Source: Jejuia algarum (GTDB taxonomy: Bacteria > Bacteroidota > Bacteroidia > Flavobacteriales > Flavobacteriaceae). From it: a stretch of 64,000 nucleotides of DNA. The stretch covers positions 186,001-250,000 of the forward strand of contig CANMAQ010000005.1 of NCBI GenBank assembly GCA_947495775.1, in the 5' to 3' direction. A model generated the notes under the pieces. It was not told the DNA's origin. It made no database searches and saw nothing but the letters and a program-made list of their open reading frames with translations. Shown here one piece after another: positions 35,768 through 43,151 of the stretch. Each line of letters starts with the position of its first letter. Position 1 is the stretch's first letter. The position numbers were made by a program, and so were the translations under genes.

Positions 35768-36091
35768 TTATGATTTACTGCCTAATTGCGTTTTAAGAGC
35801 GCCTGTTACGAGCCTAGAAAAATAAATACCCGCAACACATAGGGCGTATAGTACTCTAAACGGAGGTTGATTGGGGGTTAAAATTGCTGTAATTTCCTCT
35901 AAATCTTTAATACGTTCGGCTTCTAATAGTTGCGCATCTGCACTAATAATATATTGTAAAGCAAGCGCTAGAGGAATACTTATGGCCATTATAAGTAGTA
36001 CCGATAAGAATTCTTTAGCGACCGCTTTTTTTATACTGGCAACTAACTTTTTAAGCGCGCCTGCATTCTTTTTTGCGTTTTTTGTATCCAT
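35768..36091 (-). CDS. Small membrane protein at the head of the eCIS operon
   Basis: A 107-residue protein with a lysine-rich N-terminus, a strong transmembrane helix (about residues 27-49, EFLSVLLIMAISIPLALALQYII) and a second shorter one (about 78-98, FRVLYALCVAGIYFSRLVTG). Not recognised as a family. It lies between the GH18 gene (13-base gap) and the terminator gene (4-base gap). Possible roles are a lysis helper or membrane dock for the particle. Confidence 0.6.
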   Translation of the reverse strand: MDTKNAKKNAGALKKLVASIKKAVAKEFLSVLLIMAISIPLALALQYIISADAQLLEAERIKDLEEITAILTPNQPPFRVLYALCVAGIYFSRLVTGALKTQLGSKS

Positions 36092-36104
36092 CGTTAGGTC
36101 AGCC

Positions 36105-37820
36105 TTAAGGCAAATCTTTTTGTTTTTCTTGTATGTACTTGTTCACAAAGTAATATGTAAATGCACCAGCTATAAATCCTATAATTAATAGAACAAGACC
36201 ATCGTTTATCCAGTTCAGCATTCTAAAAATGACAACAATGCTTATTAAAACGCCTGTAATGTAATAGGCTTTTATTGTGTTGTCGTTAAAGAGTTTATTA
36301 CGTGTATTAGGGGATAGTATGGCGATGATAAAACCTAAGCCGGCAAAACATAATAGAAAACACATGGTATATAGTAAAATGGTTTTGTAATTAGTGATAG
36401 ATACTAATTTGGCTTCCGTTTTATTTATTTTACCATCAGGGTCTGCCAAGCCTAAGGTTTTGACAATGCTAGAGATAATAGAATTTTTAGAGGTACTGTC
36501 TTTAGCTGTTGTTGCGGTATCTATAGGTTTTGCCATTTCTTTGCGAATCACATCCCATATTTCGGTGTATCCTTTGTCGTACCCAAGTGCCCACAAGCCT
36601 AATCCTTTAAGTTTTTTAGTTTTAATGAGTTGAGTTTTATAGACAAAACTAGAGTCGTTTTCATACCAACATTGCCTGTATGTTGTAGGTTTTCCTTTTA
36701 GAGCATAAGCGTTATAAGCACTTTTACTTATAGGGTCTATATAGGTGGTCTCGTTGTTTTCTATAGCCGATTTTATGTAGCTTAAGGTTCTTGCGCCTAC
36801 ATATGTCTTTACCTTAGATTTGATATCTAAATTTTGTGTTTCCCAAACGGTTCCATAGATGGGCAAAGCCAAAATAATTTTGCTGCTAGGAATTCCGCTT
36901 TGTATGTAATAATCTACGGAGTTGGTAAGGTTATAAGGCTCCCATGTTTTTCCACTTTTTAAGGGGGCAACTGGGCCGGCTACTTTGCTAGGTTTGCCAT
37001 AATAGTCATAGCCCATTATGATAAAGCGATGTACGGCCTGTTCTATCGCTTTAAAGTCTATAGCTTGTGCCCAGTTTACACTGGGTACAGTAACATAAAT
37101 TTTATAGTTGCTATTGGCAGCTTTTAAACGGTTAGACAGGGTGATAAGAAAACTGGTGTAATCACTTTTTGAACTTTTAGGAACACCTTCAAAATCAATA
37201 CAAACCCCATCTGCATTACGTTTATTAAGTAGTGTTATAAGGTTGGTCGTAAGTACATCTACGGCCTCTTTATTTTTTAAGAATTCAGAATTATTATGTT
37301 GCCCGAAGTTGCTTACTGTAAGTAACAGTTCTTTATTGGGGTGCTTTCTAATAGCATCTACTAAGGCTGTGGTTTCCCAATCATGTACAGTATTGGGATG
37401 GCCTGTTTTGGGGTTCACTTCATAAGAGAAGTAAGCAACAGTCGTTAGCAGTGAAAAATTAAGCTGTTTGTAATAGTCTTTTTCCCAATGGGGATAAAAA
37501 CCAAAGACTTCGTAGTCCAGTTCGAAATTTTCAGGAACACTTATGGTAACAAGTGTTACAGAATCTAAACCTGTACTAAAGGTAGGGACTTTGTCTCTTT
37601 TAAGCTGCCTATGATGTTCATGTATAAACGTATGTGCTTGTTTAACGGAATCGTTATGATGAAATATGCTTTTCAAAATTTTAGCAAACTTCTTTCCGCC
37701 TTTAAGCAACTTTGTACTATCCTCAACAGGAGTTGCTGTTTTTATATTAGTTGCTGCGCTTAGGTTGGTTGAAACAGCAAAAAACATAAAAACAGTAAAA
37801 ATTACAGTTTTATGACTCAC
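36105..37820 (-). CDS. Membrane-anchored GH18-domain protein, first gene of the eCIS operon
   Basis: A 571-residue protein with a signal peptide (MSHKTVIFTVFMFFAVSTNLSAA region), a GH18 (chitinase-like) domain at about residues 100-420, and three C-terminal transmembrane helices (about 478-565). The catalytic strand reads DGVCIDFEG: Asp209 and the acid Glu211 are present, while the third acidic position of the DxxDxDxE motif is Cys207, closer to the YaaH/spore-cortex GH18 type (DGVNIDFE). The tail would tether the enzyme to the inner membrane with the catalytic domain in the periplasm, where peptidoglycan is a plausible substrate. Start is GTG at 37820. It may open the wall for particle release. 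Confidence 0.82.
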   Translation of the reverse strand: MSHKTVIFTVFMFFAVSTNLSAATNIKTATPVEDSTKLLKGGKKFAKILKSIFHHNDSVKQAHTFIHEHHRQLKRDKVPTFSTGLDSVTLVTISVPENFELDYEVFGFYPHWEKDYYKQLNFSLLTTVAYFSYEVNPKTGHPNTVHDWETTALVDAIRKHPNKELLLTVSNFGQHNNSEFLKNKEAVDVLTTNLITLLNKRNADGVCIDFEGVPKSSKSDYTSFLITLSNRLKAANSNYKIYVTVPSVNWAQAIDFKAIEQAVHRFIIMGYDYYGKPSKVAGPVAPLKSGKTWEPYNLTNSVDYYIQSGIPSSKIILALPIYGTVWETQNLDIKSKVKTYVGARTLSYIKSAIENNETTYIDPISKSAYNAYALKGKPTTYRQCWYENDSSFVYKTQLIKTKKLKGLGLWALGYDKGYTEIWDVIRKEMAKPIDTATTAKDSTSKNSIISSIVKTLGLADPDGKINKTEAKLVSITNYKTILLYTMCFLLCFAGLGFIIAILSPNTRNKLFNDNTIKAYYITGVLISIVVIFRMLNWINDGLVLLIIGFIAGAFTYYFVNKYIQEKQKDLP

Positions 37821-38268
37821 AAAATTTGGTTCGTTAGGGTTATTTTGTAAGACAACAAGGTATATATTTTATGTTAAAACAAGCGTGTTTTAACAAATAT
37901 TTTTTTACACAACAAAGAAGTTACTACAACTTTTTGGTTTTAGAAGTGTACAAAAATTTTGTTTTTACGTGTTAAAATAGGAAATGTGTCTGTAAAATAG
38001 TTATGCTATAGCATCTCTTTCTGTTTTTTTTGAATATTATTTTTAAATCTATGTATGAATAAATTTCAGTTTTAGCGTCTTTTTTTATCCAACATACGTC
38101 ATGAATTATTTTGAAACTTTAGAGCTGGTGGCTAAGACCTATAGTAATGACGAAGGTAATGCTAATGTAGAGGCGTTTTTAAATCTGTTATAACTACATT
38201 TTAATTTTGAATAACACCATATTAAATGTAAAATTTCTACGCTTAAGCCTTAGTAACAGATTGTAATT
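37821..38268. other. Divergent intergenic region between eCIS and the LytTR operon
   Basis: AT-rich spacer. On the eCIS side a perfect 9-base inverted repeat with a 4-base loop (GTTAAAACA at 37873-37881, TGTTTTAAC at 37886-37894) lies 53 bases upstream of the GH18 start and could be an operator or leader hairpin. I find no exact TAnnTTTG box for the eCIS on the minus strand within 280 bases. A 30-codon frame at 38101-38193 has no recognisable product. Confidence 0.4.
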
Positions 38269-38298
38269 ACAGTTCAGTATTAAAAATTAACAGTTCGG
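38269..38298 (+). promoter_or_regulatory. LytTR-type direct repeat upstream of the kinase/regulator operon
   Basis: Two 9-base direct repeats, ACAGTTCAG (38269-38277) and ACAGTTCGG (38290-38298), separated by exactly 12 bases. This is the layout and consensus of binding sites for LytTR-domain regulators such as AgrA and ComE. A GATCTTTG sequence at 38332-38339, one base off the -7 consensus, lies 34 bases downstream, and the first gene starts at 38389. The operon itself ends with a LytTR regulator, so autoregulation is the simplest reading. Confidence 0.65.
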
Positions 38299-38388
38299 GA
38301 GTTCCTTTTTTTTAAAACCTTATTCGTACAGGATCTTTGTGCCAATCAACACATCAAAAAACGAACATTAATTTTTTAAATCAAGATT

Positions 38389-39018
38389 ATGAAATACTTA
38401 GTTATTATTACAGCCTTATTTATTTTGAAGGTCGCTACTGCACAAACGCATTACGAAACCCAGATGAAAGATGCTTTAGCACTTATGAACACTCAAAAAA
38501 AAATAGAGGCGCTACACGCATTCGAGCAAATTGCTAAAACCGCTCCTAATGAATGGTTGCCATTATATTATGCGTCTCAAATTCAAATAATAGGCAGTTT
38601 TGGAGTTAAAGATAAAATACTCCTATCAGAGCGCTTGGAGGAAGCACAGCAGTTGTTAAACAAAGCAGAAGCCATTTCTAAAGACAATCCAGAACTTATA
38701 GTGCTGCAAGCATTACTGCACACGGCTTGGATAGCTTTTGATGGGGCAACCTATGGTAGATTTCTATCAGAACCAGTAGAAACCTTATATGAAAAAGCAG
38801 TATTTATAGCGCCTCATAATCCAAGAGTAGTATACAATAGAGTGAGATGGAAAATGGGGAAGGCACGTTATTTTGGAAAAGATACAGCACCGTTTTGCAA
38901 AACATTAGAACATGCTCTGGAACTTTTTGCTACTTTTAAACCAGAAACACCTTTACACCCTAATTGGGGAAAAAACAGAACAAAAAAAGCATTAGCATCC
39001 TGTAGGAAGTCATTGTAA
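38389..39018 (+). CDS. Secreted TPR-like protein in a LytTR two-component operon
   Basis: A 209-residue exported protein: signal peptide ending VATAQ (about residue 19), followed by helical pairs spaced as in tetratricopeptide repeats (EALHAFEQIAKTAPNEWLPLYYASQ, ERLEEAQQLLNKAEAISKDNPELIVLQAL, VETLYEKAVFIAPHNPRVVYNRVRW). The protein likely acts in the periplasm. It is 35 bases upstream of the sensor kinase gene, so it may be a target or ligand-side partner of the system. Function unknown. Confidence 0.75.
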   Translation: MKYLVIITALFILKVATAQTHYETQMKDALALMNTQKKIEALHAFEQIAKTAPNEWLPLYYASQIQIIGSFGVKDKILLSERLEEAQQLLNKAEAISKDNPELIVLQALLHTAWIAFDGATYGRFLSEPVETLYEKAVFIAPHNPRVVYNRVRWKMGKARYFGKDTAPFCKTLEHALELFATFKPETPLHPNWGKNRTKKALASCRKSL

Positions 39019-39053
39019 TAGTATTTTTTCATTATTAATTAGTTGCATAAATC

Positions 39054-40388
39054 ATGTTAACATCAAATAAAACGATCCTTATTACTTTTAGTATAGGTAT
39101 GGCATCCTTTATCGTAAGTAATTTATTTTTTAAGGGGTTTCATTTTAATAGCGTATCTCATCTCATCATCGATGTGTTGATGAACCAACTGTATGCTTTT
39201 GTTCTAGGTTATTCTAATATGTGGTTTTTTGCTTATCTAAGACGGCGCTCTTGGAAGCAACAAGACAGTTTTAAACGCATTTTTTTAAGTAGCACAGGGA
39301 GCACACTTATTACACTTATAGGTTTATTCTTGTTACGATTAATTACAGTATTAAGCATAGGGCGGTATTCGTTTTTAGAGTTTATTTCCAGAGAAAAATT
39401 TAGCAATTATTATTTTGGTTTAGGACTCACTTTTGTCGTGATTACACTATTTCATGCGATTTATTTCTATAACCGTTACCAACAAAATAGGTTAAAGGAA
39501 CAAAAGGCTATCGTAGGTACCGTAAGTGCTAAATTTAATGCCTTAAAAAACCAGTTAGATCCACATTTTCTCTTTAATAGTTTAAATGTATTGAATAGTT
39601 TAATAGAAGAAAACCCAGAGGCAGCTCAGCGCTTTACCACAGCTTTATCTAAAGTATACCGTTATGTTTTAGAGCAAAAAGATAAAACATTGGTCACAGT
39701 AGAAGAAGAATTGCAATTTGCTAAAACTTACATGTCATTACTAAAAATGCGATTTGAGGATAGTATTATTTTTGAAATGCCTCAAAGAGTTTTGCATCCC
39801 GATTCTAAAGTGGTGCCCTTAGCGTTGCAGTTGCTATTAGAAAATGCAGTAAAGCATAACAGTGTTACCTCAAGTGCGCCTTTGTACATTAAAATTTATG
39901 AATCGGAGGGCTGTTTGGTGGTCGAAAATAACTTACAACCCAAACAAATTATAAAAAGGAGTGGCGGAGTAGGCTTAAATAATATAGAGCAACGTTACAG
40001 CTTGCTAACGCGTAAAACCGTGCAAATTGCTAAAGGAACTGATAAATTTGCAGTGTCTCTGCCTCTTATAACGGATTCAGAATCAGTGTTTACATCTCCT
40101 ACTTCACCACAAAAAGATGAGCTGTATGCACGTGCACTTAATCATGTAGATGCACTTAAAAAGTTTTATTACAGTCTCATGGCTTTTAGTGTTGTGATGC
40201 CTTTTCTAATTTATGTAAACTATAGTACGTCTTGGAGGTTTCATTGGTTTTGGTTTCCTTTATTAGGCTGGGGTTTAGGACTATTGATACAAGCAATTAA
40301 AGTGTTTGTACCTACAAGGCATATAGGACAACGCTGGGAAAAACGCAAAGTAGAAGAATTTATAAAAAAAGAACGTACAGAACGTTGA
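39054..40388 (+). CDS. LytS-type sensor histidine kinase with C-terminal 2TM domain
   Basis: A 444-residue membrane kinase. Four N-terminal transmembrane helices (residues about 5-140) lead to a His_kinase domain with the phosphoacceptor box LDPHFLFNSLNVLNSLIEE, N-box QLLLENAVKHNS and the GVGLNNIEQRY glycine loop. Residues about 355-440 are a 2TM domain (NHVDALKKFYYSLMAF… WRFHWFWFPLLGWGLGLLIQAIKVF), normally a separate small protein in flavobacteria. The fusion puts a second membrane hairpin after the ATPase domain. It pairs with the LytTR regulator two genes downstream. Confidence 0.88.
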   Translation: MLTSNKTILITFSIGMASFIVSNLFFKGFHFNSVSHLIIDVLMNQLYAFVLGYSNMWFFAYLRRRSWKQQDSFKRIFLSSTGSTLITLIGLFLLRLITVLSIGRYSFLEFISREKFSNYYFGLGLTFVVITLFHAIYFYNRYQQNRLKEQKAIVGTVSAKFNALKNQLDPHFLFNSLNVLNSLIEENPEAAQRFTTALSKVYRYVLEQKDKTLVTVEEELQFAKTYMSLLKMRFEDSIIFEMPQRVLHPDSKVVPLALQLLLENAVKHNSVTSSAPLYIKIYESEGCLVVENNLQPKQIIKRSGGVGLNNIEQRYSLLTRKTVQIAKGTDKFAVSLPLITDSESVFTSPTSPQKDELYARALNHVDALKKFYYSLMAFSVVMPFLIYVNYSTSWRFHWFWFPLLGWGLGLLIQAIKVFVPTRHIGQRWEKRKVEEFIKKERTER

Positions 40389-40407
40389 ACTTAAAATATA
40401 AGAGTTT

Positions 40408-40719
40408 ATGACAAAAATATATACATTAACAGAAGAACAACGCTATTTAAGAGCAAAAAAGCGAGTTACCGAATTAAAGGGTTTTTATTGCCATCTCCTA
40501 TCTTTTGGTTTGGTCATTCTCATTTTAATTTTTACAAATTACATGACATTTTGGGGGTATAAATGGTTTCGGTATCCTGCAATGGGTTGGGGGATAGGAC
40601 TTGCATTTCATGCCTATCGCGTGTTTGTAACTAATGGCATTTTAGGATACGAATGGGAAAATCGTCAAATAGAAATGTTTATAGAGAAAGATAGGCTGTT
40701 TGCCGTACGTGATAAATAG
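40408..40719 (+). CDS. 2TM domain-containing protein
   Basis: A 103-residue protein that is essentially one 2TM domain: an N-terminal YLRAKKRVTELKGFYCHL helix, two membrane helices (around FGLVILILIFTNYMTFWG and FRYPAMGWGIGLAFHAYRVF) and a charged end with WENRQIEMFIEKD. It closely resembles the C-terminal part of the kinase upstream (19-base gap), so one is probably a duplicate of the other. Such proteins accompany LytTR systems in this phylum; their role is not established. Confidence 0.85.
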   Translation: MTKIYTLTEEQRYLRAKKRVTELKGFYCHLLSFGLVILILIFTNYMTFWGYKWFRYPAMGWGIGLAFHAYRVFVTNGILGYEWENRQIEMFIEKDRLFAVRDK

Positions 40720-40747
40720 TATAAAAAAGTATTTTAAAATAAACTAA

Positions 40748-41503
40748 ATGACCGTATTAATTATAGAAGACGAGAAACCTTCTGCAAGGTACTTGCAACG
40801 CATGTTAAAAGGGCTAGGTATAGTGGTAAATACCATGTTGCATTCTGTTGAGACTGCTATTGCTTGGTTTGCAGCACATCCTCATCCCGATCTTATTTTT
40901 TTAGACATCCAATTGAGTGATGGGCTGTCTTTTGAAATTTTTGAAAGCATTGAAATTAAGAGTGCCGTTATCTTTACCACAGCTTACGATGCTTATGCTT
41001 TACAAGCCTTTAAGTTAAATAGTATAGATTATTTATTGAAACCTATAGATGAAGCCGATCTGGTTGTTGCTCTAGATAAATATAAGGCGCGTGTAGCGGT
41101 ACAGCCGCCTGTAACTTTAGATGTTAATGCTGTAAAAAAATTATTAGTAATACCAGACCTCCCAAAGTATAAAAAGCGCTTTTCGGTTAAAATAGGGCAG
41201 CACTTAAAGCTGGTGTCTATTGCAGCTATAGAATGTATTTATAGTGAAAATAAGGGAGCTTATATACACACAACAGAAGGGCGATCGTATTTAATAGATG
41301 GGAGTTTAGAACAGTTACAAGAGGATTTAGATCCAGAAGTGTTTTTCCGAATAAACCGTAAATTTTATGTCAACATACATGCTATAAAAGATATGCTAAA
41401 CTACACCAATTCACGTCTACAAATTAAACTTAATTCGTATAAATCTCAAGATATTATAGTGGCACGAGAACGGGTAAAGGACTTTAAAAAATGGTTGGGG
41501 TAA
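40748..41503 (+). CDS. LytTR-family response regulator
   Basis: A 251-residue two-component regulator. The receiver domain (residues about 1-120) has the acidic pair EDEKPS, phosphorylatable aspartate in DLIFLDIQLSDG (about residue 54), Thr in TTAYD and Lys in LLKPID. The C-terminal LytTR DNA-binding domain (about 140-250) includes IECIYSENKGAYIHT and FFRINRKFYVNIHAI. It is the natural partner of the kinase in the same operon and probably binds the direct repeat at 38269-38298. Confidence 0.93.
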   Translation: MTVLIIEDEKPSARYLQRMLKGLGIVVNTMLHSVETAIAWFAAHPHPDLIFLDIQLSDGLSFEIFESIEIKSAVIFTTAYDAYALQAFKLNSIDYLLKPIDEADLVVALDKYKARVAVQPPVTLDVNAVKKLLVIPDLPKYKKRFSVKIGQHLKLVSIAAIECIYSENKGAYIHTTEGRSYLIDGSLEQLQEDLDPEVFFRINRKFYVNIHAIKDMLNYTNSRLQIKLNSYKSQDIIVARERVKDFKKWLG

Positions 41504-41548
41504 TATTTAAAGGATAAGTATAGTGTGTTTTTAAAAATATAACATCAG

Positions 41549-42967
41549 TTAGAACTGATTCAACAAACCAAGCAATTCTTGTTCGAAATTTTTAGAAAAC
41601 ATATTGGCATGACCATTAAAAATCTTATGTTCTTTATTTACAAGAATGGTTTTTGTTAACGGGTATACCGCAAGACGCTTTACAGATTCTTTAGGACTTT
41701 CAAAAACGTATTCCTTATTGGTGTTGTCTTGTTTGTGCTTTTTTAATGTAGTTGCCCATGCATCTTTATTGTAATCGTCTATATTCACAGAAATAAAGGA
41801 AATTTCAGGGTATTTTACATGAAGTTCGCTAGCGCGTTTGTGCGTATTTCGAAAGTAGTTTTTATTATTATGAGACCAGAAATAGACAACGGTTGGTTTA
41901 TCTATAATACTTTTAATATTTACAACATCATTATCTAGATTGCGAAGTGCTATACTAGGAAAGGTAGCACCTGGCTTTAGTTGATTTATTGAAGCACTGT
42001 ACGATGAAATTTCAGCATTATTGTTGGTGTCTGTGCTTTTTGATAAAAAATAGTTTACGACTTTAGCATTGTTCTCTATCTTGTTATTCTTGTGTAAGAA
42101 GTTCAAACTAAAGTTGTAGAGCAGCTGATTTTTAATGGTTTCATCTTGCACTAAACTGTCAATAACCGCTAACTGATCTAAATTAAAACAACAATTTGTC
42201 CAAATGTGATCTTTCGTTTTTGAGCTATGCTTTAAATGATTAGAGAGTGCTATATTTTTAAAGCTGCGTTTAAGAAATGATCTGTAAATAAAGTGATTGA
42301 TAAGAAACGCATCGTTATAATTTATATTTTGTCTGTATGCATAGAAATTATCAGGGACATTATCTTGTTGTTTTCTTTTTTTGCGGCGGTAATGGAGAAA
42401 CGGGAAGGCCTCTTTATTACTAAAGTAATTGTAATCTATATTTGCCTGTGCAATTTTATTAAATAATGGAGATGGTATATTTTTTTCTTGAAAATGCTTT
42501 AGTTTTTTGTTTTTAATATCACGCATAGAATCTATATGCTTTACATAAGCTTCTGGTGATAACATGCATAATTTATAGATGCGTTTCTCATCGATTTCAT
42601 TTTGAATAAAATCATTGATAAGGTAGTTGTTTTTCTTAGCACCTTTTCCTGTGTATACTAAAGATTCATCAAACTCTAAAGTATTTAAACGAAACAAAAG
42701 ACTATCGCCTGGTTCTAAAAGTACTTTCTGTATCTCATTGCCATGGTTAAATGTATAAAATCCAGCGTCTAAATTTTTAATTTTATAATTAAATCTATTG
42801 TTTTTATCTAAAGGCACAGTATCTATTACTTGTTTGCCATAGAGCAATACAACGAAATCTGCATTTTTATTTATAATTTCTCCTCCTAATATGGCATAAC
42901 TGCAAGACTTTTGTCCACAGCTAAATGCTACGAGCGAAATGGATAAAATGTACAGATATAATTTCAT
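41549..42967 (-). CDS. TlpA-like thioredoxin-fold lipoprotein lacking the CxxC motif
   Basis: A 472-residue lipoprotein (lipobox AFSC, Cys17). The N-terminal 100 residues resemble the DUF4369 beta-domain seen in Bacteroidota TlpA lipoproteins; the C-terminal 140 residues are a thioredoxin fold, beginning LKPGATFPSIALRNLDND and continuing PTVVYFWSHNNKNYF, where an active-site WCxxC is expected. Both cysteines are missing, so it cannot do dithiol chemistry in the usual way. It is convergent with the LytTR gene and divergent from the ABC-F gene. A binding or chaperone role is possible. Confidence 0.7.
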   Translation of the reverse strand: MKLYLYILSISLVAFSCGQKSCSYAILGGEIINKNADFVVLLYGKQVIDTVPLDKNNRFNYKIKNLDAGFYTFNHGNEIQKVLLEPGDSLLFRLNTLEFDESLVYTGKGAKKNNYLINDFIQNEIDEKRIYKLCMLSPEAYVKHIDSMRDIKNKKLKHFQEKNIPSPLFNKIAQANIDYNYFSNKEAFPFLHYRRKKRKQQDNVPDNFYAYRQNINYNDAFLINHFIYRSFLKRSFKNIALSNHLKHSSKTKDHIWTNCCFNLDQLAVIDSLVQDETIKNQLLYNFSLNFLHKNNKIENNAKVVNYFLSKSTDTNNNAEISSYSASINQLKPGATFPSIALRNLDNDVVNIKSIIDKPTVVYFWSHNNKNYFRNTHKRASELHVKYPEISFISVNIDDYNKDAWATTLKKHKQDNTNKEYVFESPKESVKRLAVYPLTKTILVNKEHKIFNGHANMFSKNFEQELLGLLNQF

Positions 42968-43100
42968 AAGTCTTTTTTCAATAGAATAGGTAATTAACCC
43001 AACAACACAAAAATATATTTTGAGAATAGAATACCCTGTTAATGGGCTGTTAAATGTTGTTTAAACGTTAATGAAGCGTTAAAAATTAAAGCTATTAAAC

Positions 43101-43131
43101 TTTAAGTAACCGTTAGATTTTTTTACTTTTG
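43101..43131 (+). promoter_or_regulatory. Promoter of the ABC-F gene
   Basis: TACTTTTG at 43124-43131 matches the TAnnTTTG -7 consensus, with TTTA (one base off TTTG) at 43101-43104, 19 bases upstream. The start codon at 43152 lies 20 bases downstream, so the leader is very short. Confidence 0.55.
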
Positions 43132-43151
43132 CAAAAAATTAAACTCAGCTT

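Larger units (their letters stand above)
15216..37820 (-). other. Extracellular contractile injection system locus
   Basis: A single-direction run of genes from the GH18 protein to the small membrane protein, most with gaps of 2-45 bases. Contents in transcription order: GH18, 2-TM protein, DUF4255, cap-like protein, sheath, two tubes, DUF5908, LysM hub, spike, gp25, baseplate J, fibre-like, Afp12-like, tape measure, AAA+, PAAR-like, 2-TM protein. There is no capsid, portal, terminase or integrase gene, so it is not a prophage. There is no TssJ/L/M-type membrane complex, so it is not a T6SS. Two further genes at 14.2-15.0 kb may belong. Confidence 0.92.

Noticed and set aside
15216..37820. 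Prophage or phage tail island
   Set aside because: No capsid, portal, terminase, integrase or lysis cassette of phage type; AAA+ ATPase, DUF4255, DUF4280 and DUF5908 genes mark an eCIS.
38101..38193. 30-codon frame with ATG (MNYFETLELVAK…)
   Set aside because: Too short to support, no family match I recognise and no clear leader; may be chance or a remnant.
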